The notes below the pieces were generated by a model. That model searched no databases. It was not told the origin of the DNA and saw only the letters and a program-made list of their open reading frames with translations. The translations under genes were made by a program, and so were the position numbers. Shown here one piece after another: positions 46,601 through 61,600 of a stretch of DNA of 64,000 nucleotides. Origin of the DNA: Halichondria panicea. Lineage: Eukaryota > Porifera > Demospongiae > Suberitida > Halichondriidae. Location: positions 3,812,979-3,876,978 of the forward strand of contig NC_087383.1 in NCBI RefSeq assembly GCF_963675165.1. The letters are read 5' to 3'. Positions within the stretch are counted from its first letter, which is position 1. The number at the start of each line of letters is the position of its first letter.

Positions 46601-49600
46601 TTGTATGCAGCAGGTGTATATAGCAGGGAAGTAGATGGTAGATATTAATAACCTTCTAACTGTGCTACTGTAGGACGAGAAATGTTTAGTAGTTGCAGTA
46701 ACTGTTACTTGGTGACTTCATCAGCAGCCTCCTTCAACTTATCATAACTATGAATGATATTTTGATGCAAAGCTTCACAATTAAGTCTCTTTAATTCCCA
46801 CCTCCCAGAAACCCAAGAGTGTCCTCTCTGGAATGAAGTTGTTTGGAAAATCAAATGCTCTGAAAGGAAACGTACGTGAGCTTAATTGGGTTATGGCTGA
46901 AAAGTTATTCATGCACTGGCATTGTATACTACATTGTACGTACCTCGGTGTACAAGTTCAATGATCGAGATGAAGCAATCATTATTATAATCTTTTTGCC
47001 GGCACATGCATGTACAGCTAATAGTTAGACCATGCCCACTGAGTTTTGTTATGTATACATGTATTATTATTGTGAAATGTGCACATCATTTTGTAGGGTG
47101 TGGTATTCTGTATGAGTGTTAGTCCTGGCGGCCACCTCCTGGCCACTCTGGAGGTGTCTGGTCGCCTCTCCATATGGGATCTCCCCTCCCTTAAACTGAA
47201 TAAGACCTGGTCACAAGAAGAGCAGGTGCGAAGACTCACTACCATATACATGTATAGCGGGTATATTTCGAGAGTATAAACTGTCTTAGAATGACCGTTA
47301 GAAAGGTTTTCGCGGATTTAATTTTCGCGGAATAGTAGCCTCTTTGGCAATTAAGAGTATATAATAGAGAGAGAGAGTATCGAACGTAGGCACCAGATGT
47401 ATGCGGAGAGCAAAAAGTAGATTTACAACCCACACTTGGATATTGGTCAGGCCCATTAAAGATACAGAAAGTCACGTTACTCTCCGCATACATCTGATGC
47501 ATAGTATGCCTACGTTCGAAACTCTCTCTCTATTATTCCTCATGGCGATATCTAATTCGTAAGTATAAGGTATAATTACATATGTTCGCGGTACATGCTT
47601 AATCAGTGAATTATTTGAAATATACACAGTATTTAATTAAACTGCAATAATTATTGGTTCATCCTGATTAATGCATTTAACCTCTTATACATGTGTAACG
47701 GATATTTGTTGTTTTGGCTGCTTCCGTAGTGTCAGAAATGCATGCATGATACTGACTACCCGAGCGGCTACCACGTCGCATATAATCATTTATTGCACAA
47801 TTAAATTGGCTTCTATGTTCAAGACCTTTACAAATCGCGACGTTTAATCGAGGTTATCAATTGCATAGATAAAACTAATAATTATTGCTTTGTCCAAAAC
47901 AATGCTCGCATTTATTTCTAGCACTACGGTATAATAACAGATGTGGCAAGCTAGGGTCGTTTTGAACACAAAATGATATTGGAACTTATGGTATGTGTGC
48001 GTGGCATTTAAATTTGTCTTCACAGAACATGCACTTTGGTTAGACCGTTCATTGTTTATTATTGCATAAATGTGCCCTAACCTAACCCTAATTAACTCTA
48101 TTTTGCTATAAATACAGCCATATGCTTCGATCTTTCTGTACAGTTCTTGATTCAATTATAATTATTTCACTTGAATTGCTAGCGCTGATCCCCAACACCA
48201 TTGCACATGCACGTATTAAACCTCAATCTTATCCTCATGCAGCCTTACCTTACTCAAGTTGGAAGTGCACTTCGCAACAAACAAAAAGGTGTGTGTATAT
48301 ATTCATTACAGTTAATAGTGTGCGTGTAGAAAACTTGTACATTTTAGCAGTCAAAACAATAAAAGTAGTGTAAGTTTCACAATAGTAAGTTTTTAGGCTA
48401 CAAATCTTCTCACTGGGAAGTGTCTGCAATGGTCTTGAGAACACATGAAGCAAGAGCTGTATGTTTGGCTACTCTGAGTGACCTCTGACCTGAGTACTTC
48501 TCTCTGATAGCTTGTTGACGGAGGAGGGGCAGGGTGAGGATTGTCTTGGCAATGTCATGCTTGATGGGTTGGAGGTCAGCGAGAGAGTAGCTATTGTTAG
48601 GGTTCTGCGGGGCGGTAGAAGGTGGCAAGTTAATGTGTAATGTGTGTCGTTATTGGTAACCTTAAATCTCATTAGTGATGTAAACATTGCTTTGTATGAA
48701 AATTAATGTGTTTTGACTATAAACCCGACTCACCCAATCTCCTAAGTCGAGCAGCTCTATGGAGATTGAGAGGGAGGCAGCTGCAATCTGAGAAGGTAGA
48801 TAGCGAAGAAGGGAATAGTCCATCAGGCACACCTCCATGATGTACTTGGCCATCGTGTGAGCTTGAATTGACGCCTGCAGGAAAATAGGATTGTAATTAT
48901 TAGCAGCAAGGTCACATTATTTAATCGCTAGATCATACCTTGGATATTTTTGAATACCTCCTAAGAAACTGAATGGCACCAGGGGAGCCAAGGCTGTAGT
49001 TGAGAGATTTCAGTATGATTCTCTCCATCTGGCGCATTTGCTCAGCCGTGTAAGAGTCATCAGTAATGTAAACAAAGTCTGCGATCTCTGGGAAATAGAT
49101 CTCCTCGTATTTAGCAGCTAGGAACATTGCTGTGACTCCCACCAACTGCAGCTGTCCCTTACATGTAGGGAATACCTATAGATGGTGTTAACATAGGACA
49201 AGTGTAACATGTCAATACTGCTTTATAGAGCTACAAGCAATACATGTACAGTATGCTCAATTTTCGTTTGTAACTTATAGCCGGCCAGACTTAAAAGTTG
49301 TACATAATAATAATTATATGTCTGTACCTCAAGGAATCTGTCGATGATGTTGACTGTTAAATAGAACGTCTCTTGCATTAGGTTGAACTTCATATGCACC
49401 AACACCAGCCAATCAATGAGAATGGCTCTCATTCTTGGGTTGATCTTGGGCTGTCTACTCATGTAGTCAGGGTCAGGATGGAGCTGTCGCTATGTTCCAG
49501 TGTGTGTGTGTGTGTGTGTGTGCGTGCGTGGTCTGTAACAATTGGTACTTGGCATAACGACCTAGTTTTAATTTAGGTAATTCTTTGGGATGCTGGGTTT

Positions 49601-52600
49601 GCAGAATAACAGCATTGCGCAGTTGCTTATAGTTATGGTATATACCATAGACAACAGCCATGTAGGTAGTACTCCCGATATTACACACAGTGCAAAGTGT
49701 ATACCATGAACAACAGCCATGTATGTATGTAGTACTACTCCTAGTACATGTACATAGAGTGCAAAATGTCCATATAAGGAGCTCTTAAGTCAGTGTTGAG
49801 TGTGCTGTATTGCAATCTATGTCACCTCTAGCTCATGTAGGTACGAGTAGATGTCCTCCACGTAGAGACTACAAGCGTAGGGGTCTTCCATGTCAGCTAT
49901 GTTCACGCCATCGACCAACTTTAACCGTCTCTGGATCTCCCCCGCCATATCTGTGACATCAATAGGCTGTGGTGTCACAGTCCTCACCCTCTTCTGACCT
50001 CCATTCTCTGTGTCTCTAGCCTGCATGTAATTAGGGGATGAAAATAAGAACAGGGTGATAGGCTACCAGGAGTCGATCTATTCATATAAAAATTTGTACC
50101 AAAGATGTAAACTCCCTTCTAAAGTGTGCTAAATTGCAGGCTACCAGGAGTCGATCTATTCATATAAAAATTTGTACCAAAGATGTAAACTCCCTTCTAA
50201 AGTGTGCTAAATTGCAGGCTATTTGGCAAAATCTATTCTAGCACTGACCTGGTTCTGTGGTGGGTTTGTAGTGGTGTCAATGACTGGCTCAGTTGTTGGT
50301 TTCTGTGTGGTGGTTTTGTTGGGCTTATTAGCTTTCTGTGCTTTAGTGAGCTGGGATTGCTTTATTCCCGCCTTGGGTGCATGTAGGGCTGTTCTTTTGG
50401 ACAGAAAGGATACGTTTCTGGTTGTTGGGGCTGGTTTGACATCATCCCGAGGCTTCTGCAATGTTGGTATATAATAAAACTATATATAAAGTACAGCTTA
50501 GAGAGATTAAGTCTACATCTACAGGCGAAACAATCCTTCATTTTCGAAAACATTTTGGCCTGAACACAAATATGTATCTAATATTCACCTTAGTGTCAAG
50601 TTGGGTGTAACATCTAGTTGTTCTTCTGTTGGCCATGTTTCCCAGAGCTTGTCTTTGCAGTTCAGTCATGGAGAGCTTCCCCTTGGCGATGCCAGTTGAA
50701 TCATTGCCAGCAGGATGGGACTGTAGGGAAGATACCATAGCCATATTTCTCAGTCTGCTGAAGAGCTTTTGTTTTCTTGGAGCTTGAAATCTTGCAGAGT
50801 TAGTGTAGTGATAAGTGAAGTGTGACAGTTGCTATGGGCCCTTATTTTATACTCACACAGCCCTGGCAGACCAAGTAGAACTAGTTTGACAGGTTTGACC
50901 TTTTACAATGTGGAAGTGACTATGACATGCACATGTAAATTCCTAGTTGCATTTCTCAGGTTTATCATGAGTGCCATGTGTGCCAGTGTGAAAAGGTCAG
51001 CCCATCTTTATCATCTTGTTTTCATTGATCAACAGGTGGTGTTCTACCAATCGAAGTCAGCTGGTGGTCCGATGATGTGAGTACATTCACTTTTGCCATG
51101 CATATTTTGTATTCAGAGATTCTATATAATTTATTAATATGCATTGTCCCCGTCCCGCCTGGATGTTGATGTTTTAAGGGCTAAAGTGCATTACGCTTAT
51201 ACACTCCGGCATACCTATAGGTAGTACAACCTTATGTGGTGTTCATGACCATGCTTCCACCCAAACACAGGCCCTTATTCTGGTGGACACGGCTGGTCAT
51301 GTGACTGTACCTTCTGTTCGTAGCCTCCGCAATCTCTTAGGAGACCACCCTGAGCCGGGCCTAGCCGTTACTCATGCTTGCAATGGACAGTTCTTCGTAC
51401 TTGATGTGAGTATGCAGGGTCGGTGGTTAATTTTGAGTTCTCAGATTGAATAACAGAGTATTGTGTTAATTAATGTATATAGCAAGTACGTAGCTTTTAT
51501 ATACTGTACTAGAACTAGGTGCATGCAGTTTTCGACTTTGAATACCGAGGCACAGTATACAGTATAGCCAAGGGTGTATACAGAGAAGAGGGCATGCAAC
51601 TCGCCCTATTCTCAGAATCATCCGACTTCGTATTGAGCTATTTTTAGAACTGCCCACAAAAACGCCCACGCGTAACCTTTGACCGCACAAGGTAAATCAA
51701 AGTTTTTTTTATATCTGAGCTAGCTAGCTAGCTAGCTCGATTGCAGCATAGTAAAACTAGTTCTCAGCAGCAGTATGGCTCATACTAGCAGTGTCAAAGG
51801 CAAAGGCAAACCATCCAACAGTTGCAACTCCAAGAAGAAGAAACCTAGGTACAATAAACCTGTCTTCCTTAGTCTCTGGTACTTCTTAACAATACGCCCA
51901 GCACTTAACTTCCCGCTCAAAGGGGTTGTCTTGGACCTGGATGGACTAGGACTGGTCATGACACTTCTCTAAAATAATACTGCACTGTTAGCTAGCTAGC
52001 TAAACAAAGGCAGCTCTGATCTGATGTACACGCCCATAATTATAACTCCGTAAATAACACCGCCCACTTGTTCACGTCCGTATACTGGATTCTATTTTTA
52101 GCATATCCGGTCTCTGATACGAAGTCGGATGAGTACGTAGGGTACATAGTGAGTTGCATGCCCTCTTCTCTGTATATGCCCTTGGTATAGCTTATAACAT
52201 CACTTTAACATCTTAATAATTAGGCCATGCAGTTATTAGTTACGTACATGTATGGCACACCAAAACTGTATCTACAGTGTGAGTCTTCAAAGACGGCAGT
52301 TGGTAGTCGGTTTCGAGTTCCTTCCCTTTCCGAAGAGTTTGAACAAGAAGATTACTCCTCCCTCAACTCACAAACAGAGCTCTCCTTTGCCGGAGCTTCT
52401 TCTAGACTACTCAAACAAGTGAGCAAAAATTCAATGTATTCCACCTCGTGGAATCAGGTAGCGTGTTCGTGCATATTCAATATTTTGTTACTATGCAACT
52501 GCATGTACAGTGTAAATAGTACCGTATCACTGCAAGGTTTCATTTGCGAGTGAACACTTTTGCTATAATTATAATGAGCCAAATCCCCCAAAAATACATG

Positions 52601-55600
52601 TGACACTTTGCTCTCTAACTTTTTCCACCAGGCATGTCGTTCAAGTACTGGTATGGCGGGTTTTTGCGATCTTAGTTGTAAACACTCACAAAGTTCGCAA
52701 ATGCATAATTATTATTCACTCAGGTGATGTTCTTCTTGACTGAGAGTGACCGCTTTCGTCCTCCAAAGAAAAAACCAAAGTCAGTACAATGAGTACTATA
52801 GATATTCCATTGCGTTTGGCTTATAACTTCCATGCGAATTGTACATATACCGTTGACTAAACCTGAATTGTGCATGCAGAGTGATCAAGAGCAGATACAG
52901 CCTGGCTTGTCTTAAGTCCATGCCTCCAGAAGAATGCTACGAAAGAAAGGTGTGTTTTAGTGACTGTACCAAACATAATTATTTAGCTCGTCATTTGATT
53001 TGTATTACGTATTGAATGTTTACCTATATAAAGAATATACTTTTCAATGTATAATTACTTACAGCCAGCACCTGACTTTGAATTCAGGTGAATGGAAAGG
53101 AATTCTGTTCTTGCGTATACAATTGCTGTAGATTTAATAATTATGTACAGCCATGTACATGTACATGCACGGGTGCAGCGAGGTATATGCGGTAGTGTGT
53201 GTGTATGTCACTGTGTGTGTACTGCTACTAACAACTACTCAATGATAAATAATTAGTTGTAAGTAAGAGTTTCAATGGGCTTCTAGTAACGTTTCATTAG
53301 ATTTGCAAAATAATGCTTCGTTCTCAAGTTTGCTTGTTTATAGGCCATTGCAACGGAATCATATACCCGCGGGCGGTGCTTATTTTTTTATTGTTCTTTC
53401 ACTACATGTATATATACCTCAGATGATGAATGAGGAGTATGGAGAGGCGTTAATGCTGGCTCAGCAGTACGGACTTAATTGTGACCTTGTATATCTACGG
53501 CAGTGGAGATCATACCCTGTCTCCATAGCAACGATACAAGATTATCTCGTAAGCATTTTATTATGCTGTAATGTGTGTACAAAAGAACTTTTTAATTCAG
53601 CCATAAACTAATACCGTACCCTCGCAAAAATAAGCCTATCTTGAATATACGCCCATCCCCTCTTTTGCTTCAAGTTCTTGCACAAGAGTATTTTCACTCG
53701 ATTATAAGCCCACCCAGAATGAAGATTTTGAGCGTGCGCAGTAGCTAAATCCCACATTAATTTTAGTGAAGAAAGCAAGTTTTAGGTAGTAGCTAGTTAG
53801 ACTATACTCCTTGCTGGACCAAGATCAGACATATAACTTTTTCTGTGTTGATCTGTTTGCCCTTGAAGATGGGAACAACTAGTCCTACATGTATATCAGA
53901 GAAAGGGAACAATTAACAAATATGAGAATAAAGGCTCATTACCCAGGCCAATTTTGCAGGTTACCTTGGTTTTCTGAAACAAAGTACCTGATAGCTCTGT
54001 AAGAGTATGACCTACATGTACCATACATCAGGAAGTTCCTGCTGTTACATCTGACGCAACAAATAGAGTTAGGGTCCACTTAATTAGGAATAACATTATT
54101 GTTGTCAATGAAATGTTCATACTACTATCCGTATGAATAAGGAATGGTAAAGCCAAGTGTAAACCTCGATTTGAGGCCGCAGGTGGGCGTATATTTGAAT
54201 GAAAATTCGTCATTCGCGATTAAACGAATATTTACGGTATAGTATTGTTTTCATGTTCCATAATTATAAGTGTAGCATGCTGCATGTATTGTGGCCAGAT
54301 TTTTACGTCATTAGTTCATTGACAATCCATGCAGTCTAAGATAACCCAAAGGTCGGAGGTGCTGCAGGAGTGCATTAACAGAGTACCTGATGACTACGAG
54401 ACAACCAAGCAGCTGCTGCAGTACGGGCTGTCAAGAACATCATTCAAGTGAGTATAATAATGCCTCGTGCATAGACGGATAAAATTAATGATTTTCGCTG
54501 TTTCCCTGAGTATGAAATTATACATGCCCTCTCCCTCCTACGCCATTAGGGAAAACAGATTACGTACATGCATGTACATGTACATGTTAGTATTACATGG
54601 AAATAAACACAGTTTATTAGCATGTGCATGTGGGTGGGATGCAATAACTAATACGTGGACTGAAAACTTTAAACTTATCACTCAACTGTTCTGTCCTCAG
54701 TGTATGCACATGTATAATTATAATGACAAAATTAATTATGATTTTGAAGCTTTGATCTTTTAAGGATTCATGTAATGAAGATATAGTGCCTGTACAAGGC
54801 CGACAGGCATGATCTTAGTGTGAGAATTCATAAGTTAATGTGGTTTGTCCGATGGAATGGAGCCCGACTGTTTGGTCTCGTTAAATTAAAACTTAGCGTT
54901 CATCTACGTACATAATTAATTGTGGTTTTAATTGCATGCCTTCAAGATGTGCGAAAGTTAGCGTGCTAAAGTAGTGGTTAAACTGATAATGAATGGATCA
55001 TGTGATTTAATAATCGAATACACATGGTGTAAATATACTCTTTAAAAGGTCTACTTTAAAGAAATAGTGAAAGATTGAATTGTTGCAACGTGTTTTGCTC
55101 ATCACCAAGATGGCCTACCCTCAGTATTATCTCATGGCTAATGTGACTAAGGCACAGCTACATGAAAGTCCCTCGATGAAGAAATTTGAATGGGGGGTTG
55201 AAGGGAACCAAGACTTTGAATTCTGGTTGATGATTCTTCTGCTAGACATTGAGCATCAAAAAGAAGGTCATCAAAAAGGTGCATCCACTCTGGAAAACTT
55301 ATGTTTCAAGTCCTTGGCAGAAATTGAAAATCGAGAAAACTACACTAAATTACTGCCCAGTCTCTTGGAACGAAAAGCTGACACATTCTTCCTCTCTCAG
55401 CAACTTGTTGGAAAATGGGCCAGAGATCGCCTCATACTCACGGGAGACTGCTGTGAATATGGTCCATTCCCACCCAACGGAGACTGGGAGGAGGGTAACC
55501 TGTTCTCTTATGCTGCTGAAACATTCACTGATTCGCAAGTTCCCGAAAAATTCTATCCATCACAAACTTTGAAGAAGACATTTCAAGGAAAAGAGTTAAA

Positions 55601-58600
55601 AGTAGTGAACTTAGACAGGAAACAGTACCTGGATCCTAAATCGTTTGAAAGTAGAAGTATAATTGATTGCATTATGGCTGGAGAAAGTCACCAGGTGATG
55701 GTCGCTTTAGTAATAGCTTTACTTCAGTCCCATACTCGGGAATCGATGGGAAAATTTCCTCCCTCCCAGCGACCACTTGGTATTTGGGCAGGAGACAAAA
55801 TTGCAATCTGCACATCGCAACAAGTGGAGAAATTTCAGAGGTATAAAGATGTGAGCAAACTTTTCAAGGAGTAGTTACTTTATCACAATAACTTTTTATT
55901 GGAGTATTTACACACATATCCCTATATGCCACAATAATTATACCTGTAACAATTATATAAAATTAATGATGCGCACTTATGTGTGTATGCCATGCAGTCA
56001 ACACAAGAAACGTTAACCCTCTGCAGGCCATTCCACCTACATAGAATGGGAGCAATAATTTGTTCTCATACATACTGTAAATTGTTGGTGTACATCTATA
56101 GTGTACTGCATCATGTTTGTTGTATAGCATTCTCACCAAGGTGACAAAGTTTAGTTTCATGTCACAAAGCATACTACGCCATGTAGATACAATAATTTCC
56201 ATGGCTACTCTGAATATAATTATTCACCCCATTTTCACCAGCCTAGAGGGGTATATAGCCTCGTTCCCAGGCCGAGTTGTTTAAAGTTACGGTAAACAGT
56301 TTGCTCATAATAATGATTTTTGTGAAACTATAAGTGCCATGATAGAAGTTTGAAGCACATGATAAATATATTGGTGTATCAATCTGTATGACAAGTATCT
56401 ATCTTTAAAACATCTTCCAGTGAAAGCTCTGAGCGATCATCAAGTTTCTAGAAACAACACAAACTAGTATAGTCGTTTTAAACGGCCAAAAATACTTGTA
56501 AAGTCTATTTGCGTTGAGTTTGACCCCGGAAGTTATGTGGTCAATTATGGCTTCATTCATCTTTATGTGGTGGACATAATTATATGCCTGCATGGGACTT
56601 CTACATGGAAAATGCTAACTTTTAGCTGGTTGGAGCTTACCAGCTCTACAGCACATACCGTATAGCGCGAAATTTTCGCGGATTTCGTGGGTTAGCAATC
56701 CTACACGAAAATTGTTCTTTAATTAGAATTATCTGTTATAACGTGCAAATATTTAAAGGTGTGGCTTTCGGTAAGCAGTTATTCCGCGAACGTTGTGCAG
56801 CGAAATGCTTTTAGAGGCTAATCCACGAAATATAAGTGCCTCGAAAATTTCGCACTATACGGTAGATAGAAGCGCTTTTAACAAGGAATCCAATGGTGTA
56901 TGAAACTTGAATTTCAGTGAAGTATGACAAAGTTACGATAACTTTATGAAGGTCACTGACAGTAAATTTTGTGCGGATCGAGTCAGAGGAGAAACAGAAA
57001 AACAAAATTTGTAAAATCTCTGTAGCCAGATGGTGGTATGGTAGTTTGTATCTGGGCGTGGTTAGGAACCGGAAACCACGCACAGACAAACTACCATACC
57101 ACCATCTGGGTGCAGTAGACGTTGAGTTAAGAAGATGTACGGGTCAATTTAATAGAGGAACTAAATTACTGCGTGCTGAAGAAAATGTTGATGTCTACTT
57201 CTTCTCCTGGTAACTTGTTTGGAGGGTGGGCCAGAGATCGCCTCATCGTCACAGGAAAAAAGGGAAAAGTTCAGAAAAAGTCGATACGTAATTCACTAAA
57301 AAGTAGCTAAGAATGTGACAATAAGTTAATGTGCTTACTATAGCAATATACGTGGGGTAAAAAAATCGTTCATCTTGACCACAGGGATTTTCGTAAGTAA
57401 AATTTCGTTTAACTTCATTGCCTGCACTGCATTCATGCATTCCGGTAAACCTCGCTTCGGTTTTCGGGGGGGGGGGCGTTGTGGAGGTCAGCTTGCCTAC
57501 AAAATTACGTATAATTATAGCTGCAGTTGGGATACCATATATCAGGTTTTGAATGCGATTGTGAATGACACTGTGAATACAAGCCTGATGGCATTTTTAA
57601 CTATTGTGCAAATCATAGGAAATGCATGCGTACGCTCACTTTGATTTATGTGAACTCGTAATTCGCAATTGAAAGAACGTCGCATTCGAAACCCGATATA
57701 TGGTACGCACGTGGGCAGGAAATGGATTGTAATTTGCATCCCACATGTTGATGTTTTAATGATGTGAGCAATGTCTTTCAAGTGCATTAAATCTTTAACT
57801 TTATTGTCAGTTTGAGCTTTGAATTTATCATCGCATCCTATTTGCATACGTGCTTATACCCTCTGGTATGGTTGGTAGATTAATTATGCTCGAGATCATT
57901 ATTACCTATTCTTTTATGCTCAAGTTAACATTCTATTATTCTTTTCAAATCGCCTATTATTCCCACATTATTCCTCCAAAGCACAATAACATAGAGACCC
58001 CATGTCATTGCATAAGTAACATTAAACTATAATATTATTGATATGGCCAGATGACTCTATCTATTAACACGAATGCCAAGGAGACAATTATCCATCAGTA
58101 TACTTCTATCACGACCATCAGGCCTACAAGTTTATACTATGATTCGTACTGACTTGTACTTTCCAAAACCTGCCTATTATTCTCATAAACGTGCCTATTA
58201 TGCCAGCATAATTCTCACCAAAAGAATGTGCTTATATTATGCTCAAAATTATGCCAGCATATAATATCAATTACCCCTATGCCCTCTGGCGTATGTCAGT
58301 CAGCACATGCATGCTTTTTTGTCTGAATTTGAATGAAATCAATTTGCTATTTCATACGTTGTGCCTTACAAAATTAATCAAGCTTTATAGTCTCAGAAAG
58401 TTGGTGGCTTAACTGGATGCAGATTTGTATTATAGCCTCATTTCCAAGCCCAAGGAATGAGGCCTGGTGTCTATTGCGTGTGATAGTGCGCTATTGCAGA
58501 ATATGGGGAACTCCTTCTCTTTTCTATCTATGGTGAACAGTGCTTAGCTGTGTCTTATGAATTGGTTAATAAGGCTTGCACACTAGTCTGAAGCCAGAAA

Positions 58601-61600
58601 AGAGGTTTTCATCTACCTCTCCGATGATTGTATGGTTGATCGGGATGTCTGCTCGGTTTTGTACACTGTAAAAAATAAATTGTGCTGAGTGCGCAATACG
58701 CGACAAAAAACGTGTAATACACACGGCGGCCTAGTGTGCTCAGTACTCTCTACATTGTGCAGGCTATAATACCGCTATGGCAAGTCTTTGTACTTCCTAT
58801 GGTGCTGCTGTTGCGAATAAAATTCGAACATACGACCATTGTAGAGGTAGATAAAAGCCATTTCTGGCATTGGACTAGTGTGTCTTCTTGGCCAACACGC
58901 ATAAGCCATAGCTTCAATCATGGGTAAGTATTACAGAACATATTCCTATAGTAAACGGATTAGTTTACGGTGTAGTTTTACGTTTGTAGTACGATTACAG
59001 TGCCTTTAGTCTAGAGAGTAAATAAACACAATTTTGTTTCTATTGGTAAGAGATTGGAACATTTGCTGTTAGTTACCGTTGTGTGGGTAAAAGAATGATC
59101 TAAAACATATCTAAAAAGATTTCCATGCGCAACCAAAGGTTTGGTGGTTTATAGTGGACAATCGCTTAGCGATGGAAAAGACCAATCGCCGCGTCGGATA
59201 AGGTCTGGAACTCTGTGGCACAACATTCCTGAAAAGTTGTATGATTTCGTTTAGCTTACATAAATACACACACAAACACCCGATTACTACTCATTATCGG
59301 GTTTTTATGGTGCTTTTTGCTTACGACGTTATACAGGCTTGTAATCAATGAATTTCCTGCCGCGTGGGCAGTGACTGTACGTGACCAGTACCTACCGCAA
59401 CGTTGATGAAGCCATTTCTCTGATGTCAGTGAAACATCACTCCAAGATGGCCGCTCCACACACAGTATAGATAGAGAAAATAGCGCTTAGCTATCTATCC
59501 ATTGCCTCATTGAATTGCTTTCAGACTATAATGGTTGGGCTTATGCATGCAAAGTAAGTTGAAATAAATTATATCATCAATTTCCACCAACAAGTGAGAA
59601 AAAAATTTACTCTCTACCCAGATTCTTGGTATAGGTTGTGCATGGTGCGTATGTGCACTAACACCCATGCAATACTAATGGACATCAGAATTTTTCGAAC
59701 TAGCGTTTAAAATAAAAAAAACGGCCTGGGACCAAGCATGCAAGAGTGCATGAACCCAGAACCCAATTAACTGCCAAAGTATTAGAAGTGATAAGCATCA
59801 TGTGGTTAACACTCTCAGACCATGAGGAGTGGGCTCTAAAATCAAGACAATTATTTATAGGGTATCTACTGTTGTGCTCACCTTCAAGATAGCACGTGAT
59901 AATGGGACAGTATTACATCTTCGCTAATGTGACTAAGTCACAGGCTATGGATCCGTCCTGCTTCAGCAAGGCATGTTCAATAGTTGGCGCTGAAGACTTC
60001 CAATTCTGGTTGACGGTTCTTTTGTTAGACATCGAACATCAAGAAAATGAGCACACTCTGGAAAATATATGCCTTAAATCCTTGGCAGAAATTGAGAATC
60101 CAGAAGACTACACCAAGTTTCTGCCCAGTCATTTGGAAAGAAAGGTTGACATCTGCCTTCTCTCTCAGCAACTGTTTGGAAGGTGGGCCAGAGACCGCCT
60201 CATCACGGGTGACTACTCTGATTTCTCTCCATTCCCACCCAATGGAGACTGGAAGAAGGGTAATTTATATAATGATGTTGAGAAAACGTTCTCCTATTCC
60301 CATGCGCACAAACAATTCCACGAAAATAAAACAAAAATAGTTCAAACTCTAAAAAAGATAACTGAAGGAAAAGATCTAAAAATAGTAAACTTGGACAAGA
60401 AAGAGTATATGGCGTTTGGTGGGAGAAGCATAATTGATTGCATTGTGGCTGAGAAGAATACCGAATCAATGGGTAGTTTGATAATAACTTTGATTCACTC
60501 TACTGGCTCTGGAGGTGGAGATTTGTCGTCCCGTTGTGAATCACAAGGCATGTGGGCAGGATTGTAATTTGCACCCCACAACAAATTGACGACTTTCCAA
60601 GTTATACTACAAATGTGGCCATGCCCTATGATGAACCTTGGTGGGATTGATATTGCCTGTCGAACTGAACGAACATATTACAGTAACCATGTATTGTTTT
60701 AAGTTAAATTGTGTTACTGTTTTTGAATGATTTTGCGTGACATGTACGCACTATTTATGTATGATGTCATGGTAGTATGATTGCAGCAGTAAATTAATAT
60801 TGAAGTTGAAAAGTAACACTTGTTACTGATACATGTATGAATACCCACGATAGAATGTTGTGTCTTTTTGAAATCTGCGTGACGTTTGTAGCAAGTATAC
60901 ATAGAGCACTATTAATATAATTTCCTACTCGCAATCTGTTTAGCCGGAAACAAAAGTAGCGATTTACTCAACACTCTTGTCGACAAGAGCAGCGTTGGTC
61001 CTACCTATAGTGTGTAGTCCATCACAAAGGTATAAGGGCATCAAAGAAATTTGCCCTACCTCATTGGAAATTATGCAGACAAAAGTTTGAGGGTGGGCCA
61101 TAGATCGCCTTATCGTCACAGGATTACAAATCTGGAAGTATCGTCACGGGAAAAAAGGGAAAAGTTCAGAAAAAGTCGATACATAATTCAACCTAAAAAG
61201 TAGCTAAGAATAAAACTTGGTGATTGAAGTAATAATTATTAGCGAGTAATAATTATACGTAGGGCAGGGTTTCATCTAGTGGGGGGGGGGGCTGGGGTGA
61301 ACCTTCCCCCCCCAAAATGTTTGTATAATAATGACATCATCACATTAGTACTGTCTCTATATGATATGCAATATGTAACTAGATCTACTGTGATGCACTA
61401 GCATGTAATAGGGTGTGTGGTCAATAAATGTGTGAGTGGCCAAACATTTTGCGGCGTGCGTAACCTTCCCCCCAAACTTTTAATCCTAGATGAAACCCTG
61501 TAGAGTAAACAATTCGTTCACCTTGACCATTTTCGTAAGTATTAACTTCATTCCTGCACTGCATTCATGCATCCCGGTAAACCTCGCCTAGGTTTTCGGG

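Noticed and set aside
51775-51972. 65-codon frame inside the 51563-52191 element
   Set aside because: Low-complexity lysine/serine start, no recognised domain, no second copy seen.
53064-53089. Possible 23-base micro-exon between NBAS exons (AG before CCAGCACC, GTGAAT after AATTCAG)
   Set aside because: Including it would break the frame; direct joining gives the conserved [12 protein letters not shown] sequence.
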